Shown: positions 1 to 8,268, counted from the first letter of the stretch. The stretch: 64,000 nucleotides of DNA from Alistipes sp. (GCA_017623115.1 JAGAPT010000006.1:62001-126000); one strand, 5' to 3'. The notes: generated by a model not told the origin, from the letters alone. Translations and numbers: made by a program.

Positions 1-658
1 TGAAGATGCGGTAGAGGGCCTCCATCGGAGCTGTAAAGGAGCCTCCGATGGCCCAATTCAGGTAACAGAGCGTAGCAACGGGGAACAAGAATCCGGCCAT
101 TGCAACGACCCCCTCACGTATGGTGCGACGGAAAAGTGATGTGGCCAATGGGAGGGCAACTACCAACGGCAAGGTTGTGGGCTCGATGAGGAGCAGCAGT
201 GCCAGAAACATTGCACCACGGAAGATGCGGTCAAATCCGAACCCATTCCGGTAACTCATGCAGAGATTCTTCACGGCAAGGGTGGTAAAGAGCGAGGCCA
301 CTACGGTCGTGAGGTAATAACCTTCGCATAGGGCACTGCTCATCACCATACCATAGAGCGGAATGGCGATGCAGGTTCCTGTTCCATAGAGGTTGTAGCG
401 TACCGTCAATCGTCCCAGCGTGGTCCCGGCAAAGAGCATCAGGATGCCGGCAATCCATGTACTCCACCCGGGATGCGCCACCTGCCAGTCGGCCAAAAAG
501 TTGCCCAAGGGGACGATGGGCAGCAACTCGTGGTCGAATCCCTGTCGCACCTCCGCAATCGGTGTTCCGTCGGTAGCGCAGTGCATGCCGAGGACCACGA
601 GCAGGACCAAACTCAGGAAGGCCGGGATGAGCGATTGTTTAATCAGGTTCAAACGCAT
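1..658 (-). CDS. Multi-pass membrane protein, C-terminus outside window
   Basis: This frame is open from the ATG at 658 to the window edge, about 219 codons, so the end is missing. The product starts MRLNLIKQSLIPAFLSLVLL and has several hydrophobic stretches typical of membrane helices, separated by short polar loops. No catalytic motif is visible. It resembles the poorly characterised multi-pass proteins common in Bacteroidetes (possibly the DUF6427 type), but that is a weak impression. A promoter-like pair lies just upstream at 683-712. It is divergent from rnhB. Function unknown. Confidence 0.6.
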   Translation of the reverse strand, partial: MRLNLIKQSLIPAFLSLVLLVVLGMHCATDGTPIAEVRQGFDHELLPIVPLGNFLADWQVAHPGWSTWIAGILMLFAGTTLGRLTVRYNLYGTGTCIAIPLYGMVMSSALCEGYYLTTVVASLFTTLAVKNLCMSYRNGFGFDRIFRGAMFLALLLLIEPTTLPLVVALPLATSLFRRTIREGVVAMAGFLFPVATLCYLNWAIGGSFTAPMEALYRIF

Positions 659-682
659 CGGAAAAGGGGAATCATTGCAGGA

Positions 683-712
683 CAAAATTACAAATTATTC
701 GTAACTTTACAA
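683..712 (-). promoter_or_regulatory. Bacteroidetes-type promoter for the membrane protein gene
   Basis: On the minus strand TTG (712-710) is followed after 19 bp by TAATTTTG (690-683), a full match to the TAnnTTTG -7 element. It sits 24 bp before the ATG at 658. Confidence 0.5.
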
Positions 713-746
713 CGTCGATTGCAAAAAGCGGTCGTGAAAGTGTGCC

Positions 747-1343
747 ATGTTGGAACTATGTAGTCAGTATGCCTTGTTGGAGGCGGGGTGCGATGAGGCC
801 GGGCGAGGCTGTTTGGCCGGGCCGGTATTTGCCGCGGCGGTGATTCTGCCGCCCGATTTTCACCATCCGTTGCTCAACGATTCGAAGCAGATGACCGAGC
901 GAAACCGGGAACTGTTGCGCCCCATCATCGAGCGTGAGGCCGTAGCGTGGGCCGTGCAGGCGGTGTCGGCTGCCCGCATCGATGAGATTAATATCCTCAA
1001 CGCATCGTTCGAGGGCATGTCGTTGGCTGTGGCTCAACTCGACCCGCAACCAGCCTTTTTGGCCATCGACGGCAATCGCTTCCGGACAACGCTTGAGATT
1101 CCCTATGGTTGCTTTGTGAAGGGGGATGGCCGCTTTGCCGATATTGCAGCCGCCTCGGTGTTGGCCAAGACCCATCGTGACGAATATATGAGCCGCATTG
1201 CCGAGGAGTTCCCGATGTACAACTGGAAAAAGAATAAGGGCTACCCGACCCGCGACCATCGACTGGCCATTCGCGAACACGGGCTCTCGCCCCATCACCG
1301 CCTCTCGTTTAATCACAACCAGGGGCAACTGGAGCTCTTTTAA
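747..1343 (+). CDS. rnhB: Ribonuclease HII
   Basis: RNase HII nicks the RNA strand of RNA-DNA hybrids and removes single ribonucleotides misinserted in DNA. The 198-residue product has the family signature [13 protein letters not shown] near the N-terminus, giving acidic residues D16 and E17, then AIDGNRF (D108), then [13 protein letters not shown] and AKTHRD. The length is normal for the family. The ATG at 747 puts the DEAGRG motif at its usual position. It is divergent from the membrane protein gene on the left. A perfect inverted repeat follows at 1380-1411. Confidence 0.95.
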   Translation: MLELCSQYALLEAGCDEAGRGCLAGPVFAAAVILPPDFHHPLLNDSKQMTERNRELLRPIIEREAVAWAVQAVSAARIDEINILNASFEGMSLAVAQLDPQPAFLAIDGNRFRTTLEIPYGCFVKGDGRFADIAAASVLAKTHRDEYMSRIAEEFPMYNWKKNKGYPTRDHRLAIREHGLSPHHRLSFNHNQGQLELF

Positions 1344-1379
1344 GGGATCAGTCCGAAAATCCGGTGGGGAGCGAAAACA

Positions 1380-1411
1380 AAAAGAGGCTGTTCATATGAA
1401 CAGCCTCTTTT
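1380..1411. terminator. Bidirectional terminator between rnhB and tRNA-Leu
   Basis: A perfect 32-nt palindrome has arms AAAAGAGGCTG and CAGCCTCTTTT around TTCATATGAA. The A and T runs at the two ends let it act on both converging transcripts. Confidence 0.75.
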
Positions 1412-1415
1412 GCAG

Positions 1416-1498
1416 TGCCCAGGACAGGAATCGAACCTGCACGCCTTGCGGCACACGCACCTGAAACGTGCGCGTCTACCTATTCCGCCACCTGGGCA
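1416..1498 (-). tRNA. tRNA-Leu (anticodon CAG)
   Basis: The minus strand folds as an 83-nt class II tRNA. The acceptor arms are TGCCCAG and CTGGGCA. The anticodon stem CACGT/GCGTG holds loop TTCAGGT with anticodon CAG. There is a long variable arm and a T arm with GGTTCGATTCC. The 3' CCA is not encoded. Its promoter is at 1516-1545. Confidence 0.93.
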
Positions 1499-1515
1499 TT
1501 TCGGAATTGCAGGGG

Positions 1516-1545
1516 CAAAGGTAGTGAAAAAAATGCAACCTGCAA
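1516..1545 (-). promoter_or_regulatory. Promoter of tRNA-Leu(CAG)
   Basis: On the minus strand TTG (1545-1543) is followed by 19 bp and then TACCTTTG (1523-1516), an exact TAnnTTTG match, 17 bp before the tRNA. Confidence 0.7.
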
Positions 1546-1564
1546 GCGTTTTACGAAAAAATTC

Positions 1565-2176
1565 TTACTTATTCAGGAATTTGAACTGAAACAACAAGAG
1601 GTAGACAACCGCTACCGAGATATAGGCATCGGCAAGGTTAAACACCGGACCAAAGAAATAGTTGTGGTGGTCGACCAGGAAGGATAACCAATCGGGGCAA
1701 CTCTCCCATTGGAAAAGCGGGAAATAGAACATATCGACCACCTTACCCATCATCGGGCCGGCATAACTGCCTCCGAAATGTGCCACCGTAAGCGGTGTCG
1801 ACTCCGAAAAAAGTACCCCATAAAGGGCCGAATCGAGGATGTTACCCACAGCACCGGCGAAAATCAAGGCTGCACCAATCAATACCCCCTTCGGCGTATC
1901 CGATTTGCGCGATAAACGGAGGGTAATCCACGCTATGACTACCGAAAACAGGATGCGGAAGATGCCCAACGCCAACTTCCCCCAATCGTACCCCTCCCCG
2001 GGGGCTATGCGCATACCAAAAGCGGCGCCGGGGTTCTCGATAAAGCGCAACTGAAACCAATCGGGGCACACGATAATCGCCTCGCCCAATGCCAGGTGGG
2101 TCTTAATCCATATCTTCAGTGCCTGGTCAGCCACGAGCAACACCAGCACCAGCAAAGTCAGTTTTTTCCAATTCAT
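1565..2176 (-). CDS. lspA: Lipoprotein signal peptidase (signal peptidase II)
   Basis: LspA is the inner-membrane aspartyl protease that cleaves signal peptides of diacylated prolipoproteins. The 203-residue product starts MNWKKLTLLVLVLLVADQALK. It carries the catalytic-Asp motifs GAVGNILDS and FNLADAYIS and has four hydrophobic segments. It is longer than the roughly 165 residues of proteobacterial LspA because of extra residues before the last motif, as is usual in Bacteroidetes. The ATG at 2176 is chosen because the frame upstream of it is non-conserved and crosses the promoter and terminator. A -7 box ends only 4 nt before this ATG, so the mRNA may be leaderless. Confidence 0.93.
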   Translation of the reverse strand: MNWKKLTLLVLVLLVADQALKIWIKTHLALGEAIIVCPDWFQLRFIENPGAAFGMRIAPGEGYDWGKLALGIFRILFSVVIAWITLRLSRKSDTPKGVLIGAALIFAGAVGNILDSALYGVLFSESTPLTVAHFGGSYAGPMMGKVVDMFYFPLFQWESCPDWLSFLVDHHNYFFGPVFNLADAYISVAVVYLLLFQFKFLNK

Positions 2177-2180
2177 AGGA

Positions 2181-2211
2181 CAAAGATAGTGAAAGCCGGG
2201 CGCACTGCAAA
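2181..2211 (-). promoter_or_regulatory. lspA promoter, probably giving a leaderless mRNA
   Basis: On the minus strand TTTG (2211-2208), 19 bp, then TATCTTTG (2188-2181) match both consensus elements. Only four bases (TCCT) separate the -7 box from the ATG. Confidence 0.7.
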
Positions 2212-2220
2212 AAAAATGGA

Positions 2221-2244
2221 AAAAAACGCGCAGTAAAGTGCGCG
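2221..2244 (-). terminator. Terminator after the DUF5686 gene
   Basis: On the minus strand CGCGCA-CTTTAC-TGCGCG is followed by a T run. It ends the 2247-4748 transcript just before the lspA promoter. Confidence 0.7.
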
Positions 2245-2246
2245 TA

Positions 2247-4748
2247 TTAGAACTTGAAGTGCAACGAGGCGTTGACGGCAAAGTTATCAGGCTTATACAA
2301 CCCCTTACCGCCATCACGATGGGTCAATCGCCAAATGAAGTCGACACGCACCAGGCGGAAGATATTCTCGACACCAAAGCCCGCCTCGAAATAGGGCTTG
2401 CTGACCGAGGACATGCTCGGCGGGAAGAGCAGCATCGCATCGCCATCTATCACCGAGCCATCGTTTGCATCGCTCAACTGTCCCCACACCCCTTTGAAGA
2501 CCAACACCTCACGCCAATTCAAACGTCGCAGGAGCGGAATACGCTCGAGGAAGAAGCCATTGAAGTGGTGCTCGAAGAAGAACGAGACCCAGCGATCGGA
2601 GGCAAACTCATAATAGTTCATACACGAGAAGGCATACGGATCGTAGAAGTAGGTGCCGTTTCCCTCGTGCAGTTTGAGGAGCGGATAGGGCAGTTTTCCC
2701 CATATTTGGCCGGCATGCACCGTTAGATCCGAGTAGCCAAGCGGAGGTATCTCGGGACGATAGTGAATACGGGCATCGGCACGATAGTACTCCGGGCTAT
2801 CGGGCAACACCCCCTTCAAACCTGCCGTACCGCTCAAGGTCAAGATAGGATATTTCGAGCCCAACGACATCTTATCGAAAATTTGGCGGTAGATTTTCTC
2901 ATCCTTCGAAAGCCGGACACCGAGTGTTACCGAGGCATCGTTGACTGCCCGAACACCCTGCAGTTCCCCGTCAATCTGTCGCGCCATCGGCACAAACCGA
3001 TTGCTGTAGATGCGACGCCCCTGCGCACCGACAAAGGTGCTCACACCATGCACCCACTCGTGCTCATAGAGCACTTCCGCACGATTGACCATCGAAAGTC
3101 GCTCGTTACCTCGTGAGAATATCGAGGAGAGGATATTGCTCTCGGTCAACGCATTCTGACCTGCTCCCAACTGCATCACATCGTGGGCTCCGGTGATGGT
3201 CAGTTTGCGGGTTAATCGACGATTGAATATCAACTCAAGGCCACCGCCTCCTTTCCACGCCTTGTCATCCGTGCCATACGCCGCATAGGCCGAGAGGCGT
3301 ATCTTGCGACTCAGGTTCGAGGTAGTACGTCCGCCAATCTGTGGACGAATACCCTCCAGGTCGTTAAAACTAAGCAGTTTATAGTAAGGGCCAATGCCGA
3401 TGTATTTCGTGTTGTAGTACCCCACGATGGCCGTATTGATAATCGTGTAGATATTGCGATAGAGCGGGGCCTGCTGAATCGAGTCGACCATCTCGTAAAT
3501 CGCCTGCTCACGTTCGCTCAGCCGATAGGGGCGCACCCGACTCCAATACGCCTCACCTTGCGCCTCGGTCGACTCTTCCGCTAACACGACATTGTTACCC
3601 GTCTCTGTTGCCTCCGGAGGAAATTCAGCGTGGAGCGAAACATTCGAATAGAGGATGTCGCGGGTGCCGATGAAGGAGGTCAGCTTCGAGGAGTCGCGCA
3701 TCGCAATCGTAAACTCGGCCGACACCCGATTGCGCGCTTTGAACCAATGCACCGAGTCAATCATCCGATTCTCATTCTCCAACAGCAGGTGCTTAATCCA
3801 GTTGACATTGGCCTTGCGAGGCAGGCGGGCTCGCACCGAATGCAGCGCATAGGAGGCCGAGTCGATATACATCTCGCCATCGAGCGTCGGCGTAGCCGTC
3901 GAGCGAGGATGGAAGTTAATCTTATAACTCTTGCGCCCCTCGATGGCAAGGCTGTCGACCAGAAAATAGTTGTAGAACATCCGACCACCATCGGCTGCCG
4001 GCGAGGCAAAGCGGATGTTGAAGATGTCGATAAAGTTGTCGTAGAAATTGACGTTGCCGGGCATCTGACCCGTGAATTGCGCAATTGAGAAGGTATCCTC
4101 GACACCCGACACCCGATTGGCTCGAATCACCTCGCGTGCCACACGAGGGGTGCGGCTGTGATAATAATCGGCCTTTGTCTCTGAGATCATCGCCGGCAGA
4201 TATCGCTGACCGGTCAAGGCCGAGGTATCGACATACTCAAAGATAAACCCGAAATTGCGTTGCAGACGTTTGCTGCGGAACTCCTCCTTGATATTCGTCA
4301 AGCCCAGCTCCATCTTCGTATAGGTCTCGGCATGATAACGCTCGTAGTTATCGGGGTTGTGTAACGCCTTGCGCCGTATCATGCTGTCCAGAATCGGATG
4401 CGCCGGATTCTCTCCCGGGGTAATGACCACCTGGTCGATGGCAAAATCAGCCGTCTGGAGGACAAAATCGATTTGCGAATAGACACGAGGCGTCACCTCC
4501 CGCTCCTCGGTGATATAGCCCATCATCGAGGCTTGCAGTCGCTGAACACTATCACGTGTTTCGAGCGAATAGAGACCCTCTTCGTCGGTTACCATACCTA
4601 TGGTCGTTCCGACAAAGGCGACGCTGGCAAAGGCCAATGGCCGCCCCTCACTGTCGGTTACACGGCCACGCACACGCGTAGGCTGTGCCATCACCCAGGA
4701 TGCGCACAGCAACAGCATGCAAATCAAAAACCAGCGTCTTATAGCCAT
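2247..4748 (-). CDS. DUF5686 outer-membrane protein with carboxypeptidase-like regulatory domain
   Basis: The 833-residue product has a Sec signal peptide (MAIRRWFLICMLLLCASWVMAQ region). A carboxypeptidase-D regulatory-like beta domain follows at about residues 24-105 (TRVRGRVTDSEGRPLAFASV). The remainder fits the Bacteroidetes-specific DUF5686 family, ending in a beta-strand and aromatic-rich stretch that closes with SLHFKF, as in outer-membrane barrels. The biochemical role is unknown; an outer-membrane location is inferred. It has its own promoter (4771-4802) and terminator (2221-2244), so it is probably monocistronic. Confidence 0.8.
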   Translation of the reverse strand: MAIRRWFLICMLLLCASWVMAQPTRVRGRVTDSEGRPLAFASVAFVGTTIGMVTDEEGLYSLETRDSVQRLQASMMGYITEEREVTPRVYSQIDFVLQTADFAIDQVVITPGENPAHPILDSMIRRKALHNPDNYERYHAETYTKMELGLTNIKEEFRSKRLQRNFGFIFEYVDTSALTGQRYLPAMISETKADYYHSRTPRVAREVIRANRVSGVEDTFSIAQFTGQMPGNVNFYDNFIDIFNIRFASPAADGGRMFYNYFLVDSLAIEGRKSYKINFHPRSTATPTLDGEMYIDSASYALHSVRARLPRKANVNWIKHLLLENENRMIDSVHWFKARNRVSAEFTIAMRDSSKLTSFIGTRDILYSNVSLHAEFPPEATETGNNVVLAEESTEAQGEAYWSRVRPYRLSEREQAIYEMVDSIQQAPLYRNIYTIINTAIVGYYNTKYIGIGPYYKLLSFNDLEGIRPQIGGRTTSNLSRKIRLSAYAAYGTDDKAWKGGGGLELIFNRRLTRKLTITGAHDVMQLGAGQNALTESNILSSIFSRGNERLSMVNRAEVLYEHEWVHGVSTFVGAQGRRIYSNRFVPMARQIDGELQGVRAVNDASVTLGVRLSKDEKIYRQIFDKMSLGSKYPILTLSGTAGLKGVLPDSPEYYRADARIHYRPEIPPLGYSDLTVHAGQIWGKLPYPLLKLHEGNGTYFYDPYAFSCMNYYEFASDRWVSFFFEHHFNGFFLERIPLLRRLNWREVLVFKGVWGQLSDANDGSVIDGDAMLLFPPSMSSVSKPYFEAGFGVENIFRLVRVDFIWRLTHRDGGKGLYKPDNFAVNASLHFKF

Positions 4749-4770
4749 CTAACCAACCTTTTAAGTGTGA

Positions 4771-4802
4771 CAAAGGTCTAAAAAAAAGTGCATCGCTCCA
4801 AA
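4771..4802 (-). promoter_or_regulatory. Promoter of the DUF5686 gene
   Basis: On the minus strand TTTG (4802-4799), 20 bp, then GACCTTTG (4778-4771): one mismatch to TAnnTTTG. It lies 22 bp upstream of the ATG at 4748. Confidence 0.5.
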
Positions 4803-4813
4803 CAATATGGGCA

Positions 4814-4836
4814 AAAAAGGGCACTATTAGCCCTTT
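4814..4836 (-). terminator. Second terminator-like hairpin downstream of the small RNA candidate
   Basis: On the minus strand AAAGGGC-TAATAGT-GCCCTTT runs into TTTTTT. It lies between the small RNA candidate and the DUF5686 promoter and would insulate the latter. Confidence 0.55.
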
Positions 4837-4894
4837 ATAGAATAATTTGCTGCAAGAATTGCAACAAACATGTAGCATGTGTGACCCGTAAAAA

Positions 4895-4991
4895 CAAAAA
4901 AAAGGAAACCGTGAACCCGAGCCCAATGCCCGAAGTTCGTCGATTTCCTCACCAACCTAAAACTACTAACCTAAATGAACCTTAAAACTTC
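4895..4991 (-). ncRNA. Candidate small RNA downstream of glf
   Basis: The 354-bp gap 4749-5102 has no convincing protein gene. It does hold a consensus promoter (4997-5027) pointing left and, about 90 nt on, a hairpin with an eight-base GGAAATCG/CGGTTTCC stem (4948-4941 with 4911-4904) followed by T8 on the minus strand. The predicted RNA of about 97 nt has no ATG frame. Its 5' half carries two TTTAGGTT copies and a further AAGGTT. The 5' GAAGTT can pair with AACTTC inside the hairpin, allowing an alternative fold. On the plus strand a 24-codon frame starts at 4975 and cannot be excluded as the real content. No known RNA family was recognised. Confidence 0.45.
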
Positions 4992-4996
4992 AAGTG

Positions 4997-5027
4997 CAAA
5001 GGTAAGCAGTTTCGATGATTTATGCAA
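4997..5027 (-). promoter_or_regulatory. Promoter of the candidate small RNA
   Basis: On the minus strand TTG (5027-5025), 20 bp, then TACCTTTG (5004-4997), an exact -7 match. No protein gene lies downstream before 4748, which argues for a noncoding transcript. Confidence 0.6.
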
Positions 5028-5102
5028 CTATTTTTGTAAAAAATTTTATTAAATCAAACGATTTTTGTCAAACAAAAATTCTAATCGCTGACAATCAGCG
5101 TC

Positions 5103-6230
5103 TTACAAATCCATTTGCAACACCCGCTCAACGATGGGAGCCATGTCGTAATATTTGTATTCGGCCAAACGTCCCCCAAAAACAACCCGTGTTTCCCCCT
5201 CGGCCAAGGCACGATACCGCTCATAAAGAGCCGTATTTCGGGCATCGTTGACCGGATAGAACGGCTCACTGCCGGCCTGCCACTCGGTCGAATACTCGCG
5301 GCTGATGACCGTCTTGGGCAATTCATACACCGCAGCCCCGAAGTGTTCGAAATGTTTGTGTTCGATGATGCGCGTATAGGGCACCTCGGCCTCCGTATAG
5401 TTTACAACCGCATTTCCCTGGTAGTTGGGTGTATCGAGCGTCTCCTCCTCGAAGCGCACCGTGCGATACTCCAACGCTCCAAAACGATAGTCGTAGAACT
5501 CGTCAATTTTACCCGTGAAGAGTATCTTCTCGGCCACGCCCTCCCAGTGGGCCCGATTCGCAAAGAAGTCGGTCGACGTCAGCACCTCAACCCCCTCCAG
5601 CAAACCATCAATGAGGCGGTTATACCCTCCAATCGGAATGCCTTGATAGGCATCGTTGAAGTAGTTGTTGTCGAAGACCATGCGCACAGGCAGACGCTTG
5701 ATGATAAAGGCCGGCAGTTCGGTGCATTTACGCCCCCACTGCTTCTCGGTGTATCCCTTCACCAACCGCTCGTAGATATCGCGCCCGACAAGCGTCAAGG
5801 CCTGCTCCTCGAGGTTGCGCGGAGCCTCCACACCCGATGCCGCCATCGCCTCTTTCACCTCACGACGTTGTTCTTCGAGTTTCGCCTCGGCCTCTGCCGG
5901 CGTCTTCACACCCCACATCTGGTAGAAGGTGTTCATATTAAACGGCAGGTTGTACAACGCACCTTTGTAGTTGGCAACCGGCGAGTTCGTATAACGGTTA
6001 AAAGGAACGATCGCATTGACAAAATCCCACACCTGCTTATTCGAGGTGTGAAAGATATGGGCTCCATATTTATGTACATGGATGCCCTCCACCTCCTCGC
6101 AATAGAGATTGCCACCCACCTGCGGGCGTTTATCAATTACCAAGCATCGTTTACCGGCTTGATGGGCCCGATAGGCAAAGGTTGCACCATACAATCCGGC
6201 ACCCACAATCAGATAGTCATACTGTTTCAT
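5103..6230 (-). CDS. glf: UDP-galactopyranose mutase
   Basis: Glf is a flavoenzyme that interconverts UDP-galactopyranose and UDP-galactofuranose for surface polysaccharides. The 375-residue product has the N-terminal FAD-binding motif VGAGLYGATFA (residues 9-19). Family blocks follow: KRCLVIDKRPQVGGN, KYGAHIFHTSNKQVW, KQWGRKCTELPAFIIKRLPVR, and a C-terminal GRLAEYKYYDM. The length is normal. It begins 9 bp after the stop of the FAD-dependent oxidoreductase gene (6240-7799), so the two are probably co-transcribed. Confidence 0.95.
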   Translation of the reverse strand: MKQYDYLIVGAGLYGATFAYRAHQAGKRCLVIDKRPQVGGNLYCEEVEGIHVHKYGAHIFHTSNKQVWDFVNAIVPFNRYTNSPVANYKGALYNLPFNMNTFYQMWGVKTPAEAEAKLEEQRREVKEAMAASGVEAPRNLEEQALTLVGRDIYERLVKGYTEKQWGRKCTELPAFIIKRLPVRMVFDNNYFNDAYQGIPIGGYNRLIDGLLEGVEVLTSTDFFANRAHWEGVAEKILFTGKIDEFYDYRFGALEYRTVRFEEETLDTPNYQGNAVVNYTEAEVPYTRIIEHKHFEHFGAAVYELPKTVISREYSTEWQAGSEPFYPVNDARNTALYERYRALAEGETRVVFGGRLAEYKYYDMAPIVERVLQMDL

Positions 6231-6239
6231 ATCCTGTTT

Positions 6240-7799
6240 TTAGCGTGGTTTCACATACCTTGCTACCGCCTCGGCGATGCGCTCGCCATCGAGACCGGCC
6301 GAGATGATGCCTCCGGCATAGCCGGCTCCCTCCCCCGTCGGGAAGAGCCCCTCTACCTCGGGATGCATCAGTGTCTCGGCATCACGCGGAATACGCACCG
6401 GCGTCGAGGTGCGCGATTCGACACCCGCCACAATCGCCTCGTTGGTCACAAAACCCCGCATGCGCCGCCCAAAGGTCGTGAGCCCCATGCGAAGCCCCTC
6501 GGCCATGAAGTTGGGCATCCAGCGGTCGAGCCGCGACGGGGTGATACCCGGAATATAGGAGGTTGCCGGCAGGCTGCGCGAGGCTCTTCCGGCGACAAAG
6601 TCGGCCACACGTTGCGCCGGAGCCACCTGACCATCGCCACCCTCTCGACGAGCCGCCTCCTCGAGCATCTCCTGATACTTCAACCCCGCCAGCGGGCCCC
6701 ATTGGGGCTCGAGAAAGGCAAAATCGCTCAGGCGCACCTCCGTCACCAACCCCGAATTGGCATAGGGCGACGTGCGACCACTGGGCGACATGCCGTTTAC
6801 GACCGACTGCGACGCGTCGGTCATCGCCGGCACGATAAAACCTCCCGGACACATGCAGAAGGAGTAGACGCCACGCCCCTTCTCCTGGCTCACCAACGAG
6901 TAGGAGGCCGCCGGCAGGTATTCGCCACGCTCCGGCTGATGGTATTGTATCTGGTCGATGAGCGCCTGGGGGTGCTCGATACGTACCCCCATCGCCAAGG
7001 CTTTGGCCTCGAGACGAATCCCTCGCTCATGCAGCTTGTAGTAAATATCGCGTGCCGAGTGCCCCGTGGCCAGGACCACCGCAGCCCCCTCGATACGCTC
7101 GTCGCCACATACCACCCCACGCATCACCCCGTCGCGCAGGATGAAATCCGTCACACGACGCTCGAAAAGCACCTCGCCACCACACGCCGTAATCGTGCGG
7201 CAGATGTTGCGGATAATGTAGGGTAGCTTGTCGGTGCCAATGTGGGGATGTGCCTCGTAGAGGATTTCGGGGTTAGCACCATGAAACACCAGCGTTTGCA
7301 ACGCACGGTTGTAGTCGCCACGCTTCTTGCTGCGTGTGAAGAGTTTTCCATCGGAGAAGGTGCCGGCACCCCCCTCGCCAAAGGCGTAGTTCGAGTCGGG
7401 ATTAACCTCCCCACCTCGATTGATGCAGGCGATGTCGACCTTGCGTGCCGAGACCTCACGACCACGCTCCAGCAAGATGGGCTTGAGCCCCAATTCGATG
7501 AGGCGCAACGCTGCAAAGAGTCCCGCAGGGCCCGACCCTACGACCACCACCTCGCTCTTGCCGACTACCGACGGATAGTCGAAATGGATCGGCTCGGGCT
7601 GCGACTCCTGGTCGATGTAGAGCTCGAGCGTGAGATTTACCCACGGCTGACGCTGGCGAGCATCGATGGAGCGTTTCACCACCCGCACCAACGCCACCTG
7701 CTGCTCTGCAATGCCCAAACGCCGTGCTGCCAATGCGGTGTAGTGCTTCGCATCGGCCGCCTCACGGGGCAATAGTCGTAATGTGATGGTCTGTGGCAT
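6240..7799 (-). CDS. FAD-dependent oxidoreductase (NAD(FAD)-utilising dehydrogenase family)
   Basis: The 519-residue product belongs to the COG2509-type flavoprotein family. The first 80 residues form a conserved non-catalytic N-terminal domain. The dinucleotide motif VVVGSGPAGLFAALRL is at about residues 85-100. Family blocks ERGREVSARKVDIA, FGEGGAGTFSDGKLFTRSKK and the C-terminal GEGAGYAGGIISAGLDG follow. Substrate and pathway are unknown. The enzyme should be cytoplasmic, since no signal peptide is seen. It is the first gene of a probable operon with glf and has a TACATTTG box at 7824-7817. Confidence 0.85.
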   Translation of the reverse strand: MPQTITLRLLPREAADAKHYTALAARRLGIAEQQVALVRVVKRSIDARQRQPWVNLTLELYIDQESQPEPIHFDYPSVVGKSEVVVVGSGPAGLFAALRLIELGLKPILLERGREVSARKVDIACINRGGEVNPDSNYAFGEGGAGTFSDGKLFTRSKKRGDYNRALQTLVFHGANPEILYEAHPHIGTDKLPYIIRNICRTITACGGEVLFERRVTDFILRDGVMRGVVCGDERIEGAAVVLATGHSARDIYYKLHERGIRLEAKALAMGVRIEHPQALIDQIQYHQPERGEYLPAASYSLVSQEKGRGVYSFCMCPGGFIVPAMTDASQSVVNGMSPSGRTSPYANSGLVTEVRLSDFAFLEPQWGPLAGLKYQEMLEEAARREGGDGQVAPAQRVADFVAGRASRSLPATSYIPGITPSRLDRWMPNFMAEGLRMGLTTFGRRMRGFVTNEAIVAGVESRTSTPVRIPRDAETLMHPEVEGLFPTGEGAGYAGGIISAGLDGERIAEAVARYVKPR

Positions 7800-7816
7800 A
7801 CGGCTCGGTTAAAGTA

Positions 7817-7824
7817 CAAATGTA
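7817..7824 (-). promoter_or_regulatory. -7 element for the FAD oxidoreductase-glf operon
   Basis: TACATTTG on the minus strand, an exact TAnnTTTG match 17 bp before the ATG. No clear -33 TTG is visible at the expected distance. Confidence 0.4.
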
Positions 7825-7854
7825 CGAAAAAAAAAGAATCTTCCCTCGGGGGTG

Positions 7855-7885
7855 TTGCGATTTCTGTTTTTTTCACCTACCTTTG
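7855..7885 (+). promoter_or_regulatory. Promoter of tRNA-Leu(TAG)
   Basis: TTG (7855-7857), 20 bp, then TACCTTTG (7878-7885), 11 bp before the tRNA. The -7 box is identical to that of tRNA-Leu(CAG). Confidence 0.7.
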
Positions 7886-7896
7886 TAGAGGTATTT

Positions 7897-7978
7897 GCGG
7901 ATATGGTGTAATTGGTAGCCACGACAGACTTAGGATCTGTTGCCTAACGGCGTGGGGGTTCGAGTCCCTTTATCCGCA
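7897..7978 (+). tRNA. tRNA-Leu (anticodon TAG)
   Basis: An 82-nt class II tRNA. The acceptor arms are GCGGATA and TATCCGC. The anticodon stem ACAGA/TCTGT holds loop CTTAGGA with anticodon TAG. The variable arm TGCCTAACGGCG is long and the T arm contains GGTTCGAGTCC. CCA is not encoded. Confidence 0.94.
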
Positions 7979-7984
7979 CTTCAC

Positions 7985-8012
7985 AAGCGACCTATTCGGG
8001 TCGCTTTTTTTT
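7985..8012 (+). terminator. Terminator of tRNA-Leu(TAG)
   Basis: The stem GCGACC-TATTCG-GGTCGC is followed by eight T residues, directly after the tRNA. Confidence 0.8.
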
Positions 8013-8268
8013 GTGCGTCTGAAAGCGACTCGCTCGGCTTGTGGCGCCTCGGCAGACTTGTCTATGGTCGCTTGTTGTTTGCTACGCAAATATTCGTGTT
8101 TGATGGGCGATTGTGGCTGAAAAGAACTTTTCGCCACATCGCCCATCAATCCCGACAATCTTCGATTGCAACAACCTCCCTTCGGTCTGCTCTCGGTTGC
8201 TGCCGCCGTTCGAGTCCCGCTGTTGTAAGGTGGCTATCATTGGGGGGCCAATTCTCTCAACAACCCCC
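8013..8268. other. Gene-free stretch with a long hairpin
   Basis: No supported gene is visible between the tRNA terminator and the 9-bp repeat block. The only clear structure is the hairpin at 8100-8149. A TTCGAGTCCC string at 8209-8218 repeats part of the tRNA T arm but has no cloverleaf around it. A run of nine C residues ends near 8272. Confidence 0.5.
8100..8149. repeat. 50-nt near-perfect inverted repeat
   Basis: Arms TTGATGGGCGA (8100-8110) and TCGCCCATCAA (8139-8149) pair over 11 bp. After a single bulged T they continue with TGTGGC/GCCACA and then GAAAAG/CTTTTC. No T run follows, so it is not a standard terminator. It could be a structured RNA or the remnant of a small mobile element. 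Confidence 0.6.

Noticed and set aside
5115..7226. A 703-codon open frame on the plus strand
   Set aside because: It is antisense to glf and the FAD oxidoreductase gene, both with clear family motifs; its translation is Arg/His-rich without any recognisable domain.
8208..8218. GTTCGAGTCCC, identical to part of the nearby tRNA T arm, as a tRNA remnant or attachment site
   Set aside because: Only 11 bases match, there is no cloverleaf, and no integrase gene is near.
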